Below are positions 34,816-42,395 of a stretch of 56,960 nucleotides of DNA, piece by piece; within the stretch, counting starts at the first letter, position 1, and each line of letters begins with the position of its first letter. The stretch comes from Pseudomonas sp. AFG_SD02_1510_Pfu_092 (GTDB lineage: Bacteria > Pseudomonadota > Gammaproteobacteria > Pseudomonadales > Pseudomonadaceae). The stretch lies in assembly GCF_003331055.1 (NCBI RefSeq), contig NZ_PUQD01000033.1, positions 1 through 56,960 on the forward strand, given 5' to 3'. Below the pieces are notes generated by a model, which saw only the letters and a program-made list of their open reading frames with translations, made no database searches and was not told where the DNA came from. The translations under genes and the position numbers were made by a program.

Positions 34816-35258
34816 GCTTAACCGGCTCCTGGCGGGTTTCCCTACCTGCTGCAGTATTGACAACATGCCATCGGCTCGCTGATCGATTTGGTTATTAGTG
34901 CAGCTTATTTTTGCCTGGCAGATTCTATGATGCCGCCTGAACCCTGATGCCAGACGGGCTTGGGCTTTTTCTCTCGCCACGGCCCGGGTGACCGCCTGTC
35001 GCTTTTTGCCGACGGGACGCGAGGCCTGTTCGCCAGCGAGTGCGAATGCGTTCGCAAGTGCTTCTCATGTTTGCTTTTCGCGCCTGTTGCAAAGGGGGAT
35101 GTGGCCTCTCTTCGGGTGATGGCACATGGCCGCAAAAAAGTCCTAGTGATTCGCAAAAGACTCCTAACGACTGTTGCATCGCCCTGACTAGGATTCCCCT
35201 CAGGCAGTGCAACACCACTGCCGGGAATAAAAATAAAGTCCTTAGCGAGGTGAGCGAA
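34816..35258. other. Divergent regulatory region between AraC regulator and flp
   Basis: 443 bp without a convincing gene. It contains two abutting 21-bp direct repeats (separate entry) and an inverted pair gttgca (35173) / tgcaac (35208). Also TCCTAGT (35141) has its complement ACTAGGA at 35187. GAGGTGAGCGAA is the flp ribosome site. I could not assign a clear -35/-10 pair. Confidence 0.55.
35131..35172 (+). promoter_or_regulatory. Two abutting 21-bp direct repeats upstream of flp, candidate AraC sites
   Basis: cgcaaaaaagtcctagtgat (35131-35151) and cgcaaaagactcctaacgac (35152-35172) agree at 16 of 21 positions with a 21-bp period, two helical turns. This is the usual look of tandem AraC-family half-sites. 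It ends 86 bp before the flp ATG, so its position suits activation of flp. Confidence 0.55.
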
Positions 35259-35453
35259 ATGACTCTGCAAACTATCAAGGCTTCGGTCCTGAAGTTCGTC
35301 GAAGATGAAGATGGCCTGACCGTCGTGGAATATGCGGTGGCCGGTGGGTTGGTTGCCCTTGCCCTGATTACTGCGTTCACCAACTTGGGAACTGCAGTGA
35401 AGGGGAGGATCAACGCGCTGATTACTGCGCTTGGCGGCACACCTGCCCCTTGA
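35259..35453 (+). CDS. flp: Flp-type IVb major pilin
   Basis: 64 residues from the ATG at 35259. It has a short leader (MTLQTIKASVLKFVEDEDG, 19 residues) and then the type IVb processing site G/LTVVEYAV with Glu at +5 and Tyr at +6, the Flp hallmark. A hydrophobic helix (AVAGGLVALALITAFTNLG) follows, and the mature pilin is 45 residues. It is the first gene of the Tad locus and would be cleaved by TadV and polymerised by the TadABC machine into adhesive fibres. A longer upstream frame is not credible. Confidence 0.92.
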   Translation: MTLQTIKASVLKFVEDEDGLTVVEYAVAGGLVALALITAFTNLGTAVKGRINALITALGGTPAP

Positions 35454-35490
35454 ACTGACAACTTCATCAAGCCCCAAGGGGGATGCAGCA

Positions 35491-36009
35491 ATGTCAGCAG
35501 AGTCTCTGTTCGCCATTGTCGTGCTGCTAGGGCTGCTGGGTATCGCGGTGGTGGGGGATCTTCGTAACCACCGCATTCCCAACTTTCTGGTCTTGCTGGG
35601 GCTGGGGCTGGGGTTGGCCGGCCAGGTCCATGCCGCGGAACTTGCCGGGCTGGGTTATGGCGTGCTGGGCATGTTGATTGGCTTTGCCGTGTTCATTCCG
35701 ATGTACGCGTTGGGAGGCATGGCAGCCGGCGACGTCAAGCTGATGGCCATGGTCGGTAGCTTTCTTGCGCCACAAGACGCACTTGGCGCAGCACTGTTCA
35801 GCCTGATTGCCGGTGGTGTATGCGGCATGTTGATAGTGCTGGTGCGCGGGCAGTTGAAACAGACCCTGGAACGCTACTGGTTGATATTGACGGCGCAAGC
35901 CTACTTCGCGCCGAAGGCGAATGAAGTAGCAGGCAAACCGTTCCCTTATTCAGTCGCGATCCTGTCCGGAACCCTTGGCAGCCTTATTTGGCAACCGCTT
36001 GGCCTATAG
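35491..36009 (+). CDS. tadV: TadV/CpaA prepilin peptidase (A24 family)
   Basis: 172 residues from the ATG at 35491 with AAGGGGG upstream. It is a polytopic membrane aspartyl protease. The first catalytic Asp lies in VVGDLRNHRIPN (about residue 24) and the second in GGMAAGDVKLMAMVG (about residue 86), the GxxGD...GD pattern of the short A24 type without the methylase domain. It cleaves the Flp leader and probably the TadE-type pseudopilins. It lies 37 bp after flp. Confidence 0.9.
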   Translation: MSAESLFAIVVLLGLLGIAVVGDLRNHRIPNFLVLLGLGLGLAGQVHAAELAGLGYGVLGMLIGFAVFIPMYALGGMAAGDVKLMAMVGSFLAPQDALGAALFSLIAGGVCGMLIVLVRGQLKQTLERYWLILTAQAYFAPKANEVAGKPFPYSVAILSGTLGSLIWQPLGL

Positions 36010-36024
36010 CCTGGGAGGCTAACG

Positions 36025-37359
36025 ATGTACGCATTCAGAGACCGTGGTGCCTGCGCCTGTGACAAGGATGCAGTACAAAGCCTGGCACCTCAGCCACGTA
36101 CAGTTCGCGAGACCGGCCTGGCGGAAAGTTTCCTCGGTGATCTGCTGTGCAAGCACCTGCATGACGCCGGCACGCTGGACCTGTCGCGCCTGGTGGAGCG
36201 CCTGGCGCTGACCGGCGCGGTGGTGGAAGAAGTGCTGGCCTTTCTGCGCAAGGATGGCCGCGTCGAAGTACTGGGCCAGGTCGGTGTACAGACGGGTGGG
36301 CAGGTGCTGCGCTACGGCTTGACCGAGCGCGGCCGCAGTACTGCCCGCGATGCCCTGGCGCGCAGCGGCTACATTGGCGCGGCGCCTTTCCCGGTAAATG
36401 CCTACCGTGACCTGCTCAAGCTGCAGACCATTCACCATGGCCGCATCACCACGCAGGACATGCATGCGGCCTTCACGGGCGTGGTGCTCTCCGAGAGCAT
36501 GCTCGATCAACTGGGCGTAGCGCTGAATTCCGGGCGCGCGATCATGATTTATGGCCCTGCAGGCACCGGCAAGACCTACGTCAGCAGCCGGCTGATCCGC
36601 CTGTTCGGCGAGTCGATCTGGGTCCCCCATGCCATCGAGATCAACGAGTCGGTCATCGAGGTGTATGACCCCCAGGTGCATCAGCGCCTGGAGGAGGAGG
36701 GCCAACCCGCCAGCCTGTTGCTCAACGAAGGTATCGATCGGCGGCTGGTGCGCTGCAAACGTCCGGTGGTGATCACCGGCGGCGAACTGGGCATGGAGCA
36801 ACTGGATGTCCGCTTCGATCCCAGTACCCGGCAATACCAGGCCTCCCTGCAACTCAAGGCCAGCAATGGCCTGTTCATCATCGACGACCTGGGCCGCCAG
36901 CGCATGGCCCCGGCCGAACTGCTCAACCGCTGGATCGTGCCGATGGAAGAGCAGCGCGACTTCCTCAGCCTGGGGGGCGGCCGGCACTGCGAACTGCCAT
37001 TCGACCTGGTGCTGGTGTTCTCCACCAACCTCAACCCGCTGGAGCTGGCCGACGAGGCGTTCCTGCGGCGTATTGGCTACAAGCTGCAGTTCAGCTACCT
37101 GAAAGTCGACCAGTACGAACGCATCTGGCGCCAGGAATGCGAACGCCTGGGCCTGGCTTACGATCCCTCGTTGTTGCGTTACGCGCTCCAGGCGCTGTAC
37201 GAGGCCGAAGGCGTGCCGCTGGTGCCTTGCCACCCTCGCGACCTGCTGAACATGGCCCTGGACCGCCAGCGTTACCTGGGTGGCGATGGCCCGTTGTCGG
37301 AGCAGGAACTGAAATGGGCCTGGCATAGCTACTTCGTCCAGATCGACTTCCTTGGTTAA
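36025..37359 (+). CDS. AAA+ ATPase embedded in the Tad locus
   Basis: 444 residues, not one of the classical Tad ATPases. The N-terminal region (about 33-115) looks like a winged helix (GDLLCKHLHDAGTLDLSRLVERLALTG, LRYGLTERGRSTARDAL). The AAA+ core has Walker A GPAGTGKT (177-184), Walker B FIIDD (284-288), a sensor-1-like Asn in VFSTN (335) and the Arg pair in FLRRI (348-349), then a helical lid to the end. It is soluble. It sits 15 bp after tadV and 11 bp before rcpC in one transcription unit. Its role in Tad pili is not established as far as I know; regulation or remodelling of the machine are options. Confidence 0.8.
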   Translation: MYAFRDRGACACDKDAVQSLAPQPRTVRETGLAESFLGDLLCKHLHDAGTLDLSRLVERLALTGAVVEEVLAFLRKDGRVEVLGQVGVQTGGQVLRYGLTERGRSTARDALARSGYIGAAPFPVNAYRDLLKLQTIHHGRITTQDMHAAFTGVVLSESMLDQLGVALNSGRAIMIYGPAGTGKTYVSSRLIRLFGESIWVPHAIEINESVIEVYDPQVHQRLEEEGQPASLLLNEGIDRRLVRCKRPVVITGGELGMEQLDVRFDPSTRQYQASLQLKASNGLFIIDDLGRQRMAPAELLNRWIVPMEEQRDFLSLGGGRHCELPFDLVLVFSTNLNPLELADEAFLRRIGYKLQFSYLKVDQYERIWRQECERLGLAYDPSLLRYALQALYEAEGVPLVPCHPRDLLNMALDRQRYLGGDGPLSEQELKWAWHSYFVQIDFLG

Positions 37360-37370
37360 GGAGATCACAC

Positions 37371-38183
37371 ATGAGTGCCCGTACGCTTACCCTGGTTGCC
37401 GTTTCCCTGACCTTGGGGCTTGGCGCTGCCTGGATGGCCAACAACTGGCTGGATGGACGGCTCAACAGCACCCCTGATGACAACATGAAGAACGTGGTGG
37501 TCGCCACGGTGGAGATCCCGTTCGGGCAGATGATCGAGGCCCAGCAGGTCGCCATCGTTCGTATGCCCAAGGACGCAGTGCCCGACGATGCGTTCGACAG
37601 CAACGAAAAGGTGTTGGGCAAGATTGCCACCTTCGCCTTGCTGCGCGGCGACGTACTGCGCAGTGCGCGCCTTGCCGAGCACTTGGGCGGCAGCACCCTG
37701 GCGTCGTTGATCGCCCCCGACAAACGGGCCATTTCGGTGCGGGTGGACGATGTGGTGGGCGTGGGCGGGTTCCTCTTGCCGGGTAACCGGGTCGATGTGC
37801 TGGCGACCAGGCAGAGCGATGGCAGCAGCAATGACGCCGAGTCCAGAACCCTGCTGCAGAACTTGCGAGTACTGGCCGTGGACCAGACGGCGGGTACCGA
37901 CAAGACCCAACCGGTGGTGGTCCGTGCCGTGACCCTGGAGATGTCGGCCAAAGAGGCCGAGGTGCTGGTCAAGGCGCAATCGGAAGGCAAGTTGCAACTG
38001 GCCCTGCGTAACCCGCTGGATGCTCGCAAACAGCCGCCAGCCATTGCCGCTGTCGAGCCGGTCAAGGCCGCGCCAGCAGCCGTCAAACCACAACCCAGGC
38101 CGGTCGTGCAGCGCAGCAGTGACGGTGGCGCGGTGACGATTATCCGCGGCACTGAAGTCGAAGTCGCGAAAACCAGGTTTTAA
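37371..38183 (+). CDS. rcpC: RcpC/CpaB Tad pilus assembly protein
   Basis: 270 residues with AAGGAG well placed before the ATG. A signal anchor (TLTLVAVSLTLGLGAAWMA) is followed by a SAF domain (VVVATVEIPFGQMIEAQQVAIVRMP, about 40-105) and the RcpC/CpaB domain with ISVRVDDVVGVGGFLLPGNRVDVLAT. The C-terminal tail is Pro/Ala-rich. It works in the periplasm with the RcpA secretin. Position before rcpA matches other Tad loci. Confidence 0.92.
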   Translation: MSARTLTLVAVSLTLGLGAAWMANNWLDGRLNSTPDDNMKNVVVATVEIPFGQMIEAQQVAIVRMPKDAVPDDAFDSNEKVLGKIATFALLRGDVLRSARLAEHLGGSTLASLIAPDKRAISVRVDDVVGVGGFLLPGNRVDVLATRQSDGSSNDAESRTLLQNLRVLAVDQTAGTDKTQPVVVRAVTLEMSAKEAEVLVKAQSEGKLQLALRNPLDARKQPPAIAAVEPVKAAPAAVKPQPRPVVQRSSDGGAVTIIRGTEVEVAKTRF

Positions 38184-38246
38184 GGCGGACGAGATCCGGA
38201 TAGCCATCCTTCGGCGGGAACAAGATCACCTCGCAAGGAGTAGTGA

Positions 38247-39758
38247 ATGAATACTTTGCAGAGATTAGGGCTGTACCTGTTGTGCGGGCTGGGTACGCAG
38301 CTGTCGTTCGCTGGCCTGGTGCAGGCAGCTGAACCGGGGGCGGCATACAGCGCCCTGCCGGCCGCCAACACCAACATGGTCCAGGTACCCATCTACAAGT
38401 CGCGCACGCTCAGCACCCGGACGCCGGTGCGGAAAATCTCGGTGGGCAACCCGGAAATCGCCGACATCCTCATCACCAGCCCGACTCAGCTCTACCTGCT
38501 CGGTCGCTCGCTGGGCACCACCAACGTATTGCTGTGGGACGGCAGCAACCGCTTGATCGACACCCTCGATGTGGAGGTGGTGCATGACTTGACCGGGCTC
38601 AAGACCAAACTGCACCAGCTGTTGCCCGAGGAGAACATCGAGGTGTTCAGTGCCCAGGGCGCGTTGGTGCTGCGCGGCCAGGTACGCAGCGCGGCGGCCA
38701 TGGACACGGCGATGAAAGTGGCCAAGACCTACGCCGCACAGACTTCGAGCGTGGTGCAAGGCAAGGGTGAAGCCGCCGAGGTGGCCCCGGCCCAGTCGCT
38801 GGAGGTGATCAACCTGCTCAGCGTCGGTGGTAGCCAGCAGGTGATGCTGGAGGTCAAGGTGGCGGAGATGCAGCGCAGCCTGATCAAGAACCTCAATGTG
38901 CGCTTCAACGCCCTTGGCAGCTCCGGCAACTGGAGCGGTGGTGGCTTCAACAACGGCCAGGGGCTGGGCCTGAGCCCCGGTGGCGGCTCGATCCTGTCGC
39001 CAGGTTCGCTGATTGGCGGCGGCAAAGGCTTGTTCGCCCAGTTCCTGTCCGACGATTTCCTCTTCAACGTGGTGCTGGAAGCGTCCAAGGACAATGGCTC
39101 GGCCAAGGTACTGGCCGAGCCCACGCTGACCACGCTGACCGGCCAGCAGGCGGAGTTCATTTCCGGTGGCGAATTCCCCATCCCGATCACCGAGGATGAC
39201 GGCATCACCATCGAGTACAAGGAATTCGGTGTCGGCGTGAAGTTCCTGCCGGTGGTGCTCGACTCCGGGCGCATCAACCTCAACCTGAATGTCTCGGTCA
39301 GTGAGCTTTCCAACGTCAACTCGCTGGTGCTCGACACGGGCCTGAACAGCATTCTGGGTGATGGTGTGACCCAGGTGATTCCGTCGCTGACCAAGCGCAG
39401 CGCCGAGTCCACGGTGGAACTTGGCAATGGCCAGACCATCGCCATCGCCGGCCTGATCAGTGAAAACACCCGCGATTTCGTCAGCCGTTTCCCCGGGCTG
39501 GGGGACCTGCCGATACTCGGCCACCTGTTCCGCAGCCAGTCGTTCATCAACGGTGAAACCGAACTGGTGATCCTGGTGACGCCGCACCTGGCCAAGCCTG
39601 TGGATGCCAAGGCGGTGCGCCTGCCCACCGAACGATTCGTCGAACCCAGCGACCGGGACTTCTACCTGCTCGGCAAGACCAAAGGCAGCGAGCCCGGGCG
39701 CGCGGTGCCCGTCAGCCTCGGGGTGAGCGGTGGCAACTTCGGCCATGACCTGAACTGA
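38247..39758 (+). CDS. rcpA: RcpA/CpaC outer-membrane secretin of the Tad system
   Basis: 503 residues with a signal peptide (RLGLYLLCGLGTQLSFAGLVQA). An N-terminal pilus-assembly/N0-type domain is visible (VPIYKSRTLSTRTPVRKISVGNPEIADI), then BON-like residues, then the secretin core (about 180-455: VMLEVKVAEMQRSLIKNLNVRF, VLAEPTLTTLTGQQAEFISGGEFPIPI, VELGNGQTIAIAGLI, LGDLPILGHLFRSQSF, ELVILVTPHL). It forms the outer-membrane pore for the Flp pilus. AAGGAG precedes the ATG. Confidence 0.95.
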   Translation: MNTLQRLGLYLLCGLGTQLSFAGLVQAAEPGAAYSALPAANTNMVQVPIYKSRTLSTRTPVRKISVGNPEIADILITSPTQLYLLGRSLGTTNVLLWDGSNRLIDTLDVEVVHDLTGLKTKLHQLLPEENIEVFSAQGALVLRGQVRSAAAMDTAMKVAKTYAAQTSSVVQGKGEAAEVAPAQSLEVINLLSVGGSQQVMLEVKVAEMQRSLIKNLNVRFNALGSSGNWSGGGFNNGQGLGLSPGGGSILSPGSLIGGGKGLFAQFLSDDFLFNVVLEASKDNGSAKVLAEPTLTTLTGQQAEFISGGEFPIPITEDDGITIEYKEFGVGVKFLPVVLDSGRINLNLNVSVSELSNVNSLVLDTGLNSILGDGVTQVIPSLTKRSAESTVELGNGQTIAIAGLISENTRDFVSRFPGLGDLPILGHLFRSQSFINGETELVILVTPHLAKPVDAKAVRLPTERFVEPSDRDFYLLGKTKGSEPGRAVPVSLGVSGGNFGHDLN

Positions 39759-39773
39759 GCGGAGAGTACCAGC

Positions 39774-40055
39774 ATGAAAAGCATGATCGTGTGTTGCGCG
39801 CTTGTAGCGGGGTTGTCCGGCTGCATGTCGTACGACGAAGGGCGGGTGGGCCCGCTGGGCTACAGCGTCTACCAGACCACCTACCAGCAGATCGCCGACA
39901 AGCAGACGGCTGCCAACCCAGGGACCGAACTGCCGGCCGCTGGCGCCGATGGGCCGTTGCTGGAGAAAGTGATCAACGGTTACCGGGGTGTGACCGGCGA
40001 TGCCCAGCAAGTCGGCCAGCCGATCCAGATTCAAGTCACTGACTCGACTGATTGA
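39774..40055 (+). CDS. Small lipoprotein of the Tad locus
   Basis: 93 residues with a lipoprotein signal and lipobox LSGC (Cys17), then MSYDEGRVGPLGYSVYQTTYQQ. It lies 15 bp after the rcpA secretin stop and 10 bp before the tadG start. I do not recognise a named family. The position suggests a pilotin or RcpB-like accessory that helps the secretin, but this is inference. It has no TPR and is not TadD. Confidence 0.75.
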   Translation: MKSMIVCCALVAGLSGCMSYDEGRVGPLGYSVYQTTYQQIADKQTAANPGTELPAAGADGPLLEKVINGYRGVTGDAQQVGQPIQIQVTDSTD

Positions 40056-40065
40056 GGGCGTGGCC

Positions 40066-41409
40066 ATGACTCCTCGAGCCCAACGCATGTTCACCGCGCC
40101 GCCCGGCCAGCAGCGGGGCGCAGTGACTGTGATGATCGTGATCGCGCTGTTGGCGATCTTGATGATGGCAGCGTTGGTGCTCGACGGCGGCCACATGCTG
40201 TTGAACAAGACGCGCCTGCAGAATGCCGTGGACGCTGCCGCGCTGAGTGGCGCCAAGACCCTGAGCCAGGTAATGGGCTCTGGCAATGCCGCCACTACCG
40301 CACGTGATGCGGCACTCTTTACCCTCAACGAAAACGGCAAGGCGGCGGGCAACCAAGAACTGTCGACAGCCATCGGCGGCACCCCCGCAAGCTTCGCCGT
40401 GGTGGAGCTGGCAGACAACGTCTATGGGCCTTTCTCCTTCCCAGGGCCGGCCAACGCCACCTATGTGCGGGTCTCGGTACCGAACTACGCGCTGGCGGGC
40501 TTTTTCTGGAACTTCGCCCAGACATTCGGTACCGGCGCCCTCGGTGCCAAGAACGTGGCGGCGATTGCCACTGCCGGGCCGAGCCCGACCAGCCCTTGTG
40601 ACCTTGCGCCGCTGCTGGTGTGCGGCAACCCGGCTCAGTACAACCCGGATGCCGGGGTGTTCTGGGGCTATCGCTTCGGTGATCTGGAGGTGTTGAAGTC
40701 CGCCGCCAAGAACAGCGACCCCATTGGCCCCGGCAATTTCCAGCTGCTCGATTTTGGCGCGGGCGGCAAGGCGGTTGGCGAGCTCATGGCCGGTGGTGGC
40801 TCGGTTTGCCGTAATGTCGGCGATAACGTCGATACCAAGCCAGGCAACACCGTCGGCCCTTCGGTTCAAGGCTTGAACACGCGCTTCGGCGATTACACCG
40901 GGTCGTTCAAGAATACCGACTATCCGCCCGACCTGGTGACTACCTACAACAACCCCCTGATGAAGTACAACGACACCACGACCCCGGCGCAGGTGGAATT
41001 CCAGGGCCAACCTGTCACGTCGAGCAATGGCAACCTCACCGCTGGCGGTACGCCATTGTTCGATTACAACGACTATGCCGCGCGCACAGTTGCGTGTGTC
41101 GCCGGGAGCGGCACGGGGTGCCAGTCGAACGGGGTGTTCGAACGGCGGATTCTGAAGATCGTGATGGGCGACTGTTCTGGAAAGAACGCCGGCGCCACCT
41201 CGATTCCGGTCATCGGTTTTGGTTGTTTCTACGTGCTGCAACCGGCCGAAAGCAGCGGTGGCGATTCGCAGATTTTCGGCCAGTTCGTCAAGCAGTGCGA
41301 AGGCGACAACGTGCCTGGGCCCACGCCACAAGATGATTCGGGGCCACAGATCATCCAGCTGTACAAAACCTTCATCAATGGCAGCGGCACACCGAGCACC
41401 GACTCCTAG
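40066..41409 (+). CDS. tadG: TadG-like pseudopilin/pilus assembly protein
   Basis: 447 residues from the ATG at 40066 (MTPRAQRMF). An N-terminal TadG/Flp-like helix (QQRGAVTVMIVIALLAILMM, about 18-40) is followed by DGGHMLLNKTRLQNAVDAAALSGA, the conserved TadG_N pattern. The large exported domain has many Gly/Asn/Pro and several Cys (SPCDLAPLLVCGNP, GTGCQSNG, GDCSGK), likely disulphide-bonded. It is thought to sit in the membrane with its bulk in the periplasm. In P. aeruginosa tadG is at the locus end, while here it follows the lipoprotein gene. Confidence 0.85.
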   Translation: MTPRAQRMFTAPPGQQRGAVTVMIVIALLAILMMAALVLDGGHMLLNKTRLQNAVDAAALSGAKTLSQVMGSGNAATTARDAALFTLNENGKAAGNQELSTAIGGTPASFAVVELADNVYGPFSFPGPANATYVRVSVPNYALAGFFWNFAQTFGTGALGAKNVAAIATAGPSPTSPCDLAPLLVCGNPAQYNPDAGVFWGYRFGDLEVLKSAAKNSDPIGPGNFQLLDFGAGGKAVGELMAGGGSVCRNVGDNVDTKPGNTVGPSVQGLNTRFGDYTGSFKNTDYPPDLVTTYNNPLMKYNDTTTPAQVEFQGQPVTSSNGNLTAGGTPLFDYNDYAARTVACVAGSGTGCQSNGVFERRILKIVMGDCSGKNAGATSIPVIGFGCFYVLQPAESSGGDSQIFGQFVKQCEGDNVPGPTPQDDSGPQIIQLYKTFINGSGTPSTDS

Positions 41410-41418
41410 GAGCGTGTC

Positions 41419-41889
41419 ATGCAACTTCACCGGCTCAAGCGTGCGCAGCGCCAGCAAGGGGTGGCGATCGTCGAGTTCACCCTCACCCTGCCGCTGCTGT
41501 TACTGACGTTGCTGGCCTTCGGCGAATTCGGTCGCATGCTTTACCAGTACAACAGCTTGCTGCAAGGCAGCCGTGATGCCGCGCGCTTTGTCGCCAGCCA
41601 GGCCTGGAACCCGACCCTTGGCAAGGTCGAGGTCACTGCCGAACTCGAATGCATGACCCAATACGTCGCGCTGTACGGTGCGCCCACCACGCCGCCCTGC
41701 AGCCTGCCGAGCATGCCGGCCAACACCACGGTGCAGGTGGTCAAGGTGGCGGGCAGCAACGACCACGTGCAGGTGACCATCAGCCAGGTCTTTTCGCCGC
41801 TGATCGCCAGCGGCATTCCAGCCTTTGTCGGCAATGGCATAGCACTGAACGTGCCGTTGGTCGCCACCACCGTGATGAGGGCACTTTGA
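41419..41889 (+). CDS. tadE: TadE-like pseudopilin
   Basis: 156 residues. The TadE signature is clear: RQQGVAIVEFTLTLPLLLLTL with Glu after the cleavage-type Gly, then FGRMLYQYNSLLQGSRDAARFVA. The exported C-terminal part holds two Cys pairs (ECMT, PPCSLP). It is a minor pseudopilin processed by TadV. The stop overlaps the next start (TGATG at 41887-41891). Confidence 0.9.
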   Translation: MQLHRLKRAQRQQGVAIVEFTLTLPLLLLTLLAFGEFGRMLYQYNSLLQGSRDAARFVASQAWNPTLGKVEVTAELECMTQYVALYGAPTTPPCSLPSMPANTTVQVVKVAGSNDHVQVTISQVFSPLIASGIPAFVGNGIALNVPLVATTVMRAL

Positions 41890-42395
41890 TGAAGCGCAGA
41901 GGCATGCAGGAAGGCGTCTATGTGGTGGAGTTCGCGATCATCAGCGCGTTGCTGTTCACGCTGTTGTTCGGGGTGCTGGAAATTGGCCGGCTGTATTACA
42001 CGGTGAACGTGTTGAATGAATCGGTACGCCGTGGCGCACGCCTGGCAGCGGTGTGCAACATCAGCGACCCGGTGGTGCTGCGCAGGGCGATATTCAACGG
42101 CGCGGGCGACAGTGGCGCCAGCAGCCTGCTGGCCGACCTGGATACCGCTGATCTGACCCTGCGCTATCTGGACCAGAACGGGGCACAGGTCGCCAACCCC
42201 GCAGACCTGGTCAGCGCCACCGGGTTTCGCGCCGTCCGTTATGTGCAACTGACCCTGCAGAACTTCCAGTTCAGCCTGTTCATTCCAGGATTCGGGGTGC
42301 CCATTACCTTGCCAGTATTCAAGGCGACCTTACCTCGCGAGAGCCTCGGGCGTCATACCGAGGCGGATGTCGTACCGGAGATCACGCCATGCTGA
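41889..42395 (+). CDS. Second TadE/TadF-like pseudopilin
   Basis: 168 residues. The start at 41889 overlaps the previous stop. It has QEGVYVVEFAIISALLFTLL, then GVLEIGRLYYTVNVLNESVRRGARLAAVC, the same TadE-type layout as the preceding gene and probably a paralogue doing the TadF role. It overlaps tadZ by 7 bp at its 3' end, so the block tadE to tadZ is tightly coupled. It is exported and may be cleaved by TadV. Confidence 0.88.
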   Translation: MKRRGMQEGVYVVEFAIISALLFTLLFGVLEIGRLYYTVNVLNESVRRGARLAAVCNISDPVVLRRAIFNGAGDSGASSLLADLDTADLTLRYLDQNGAQVANPADLVSATGFRAVRYVQLTLQNFQFSLFIPGFGVPITLPVFKATLPRESLGRHTEADVVPEITPC

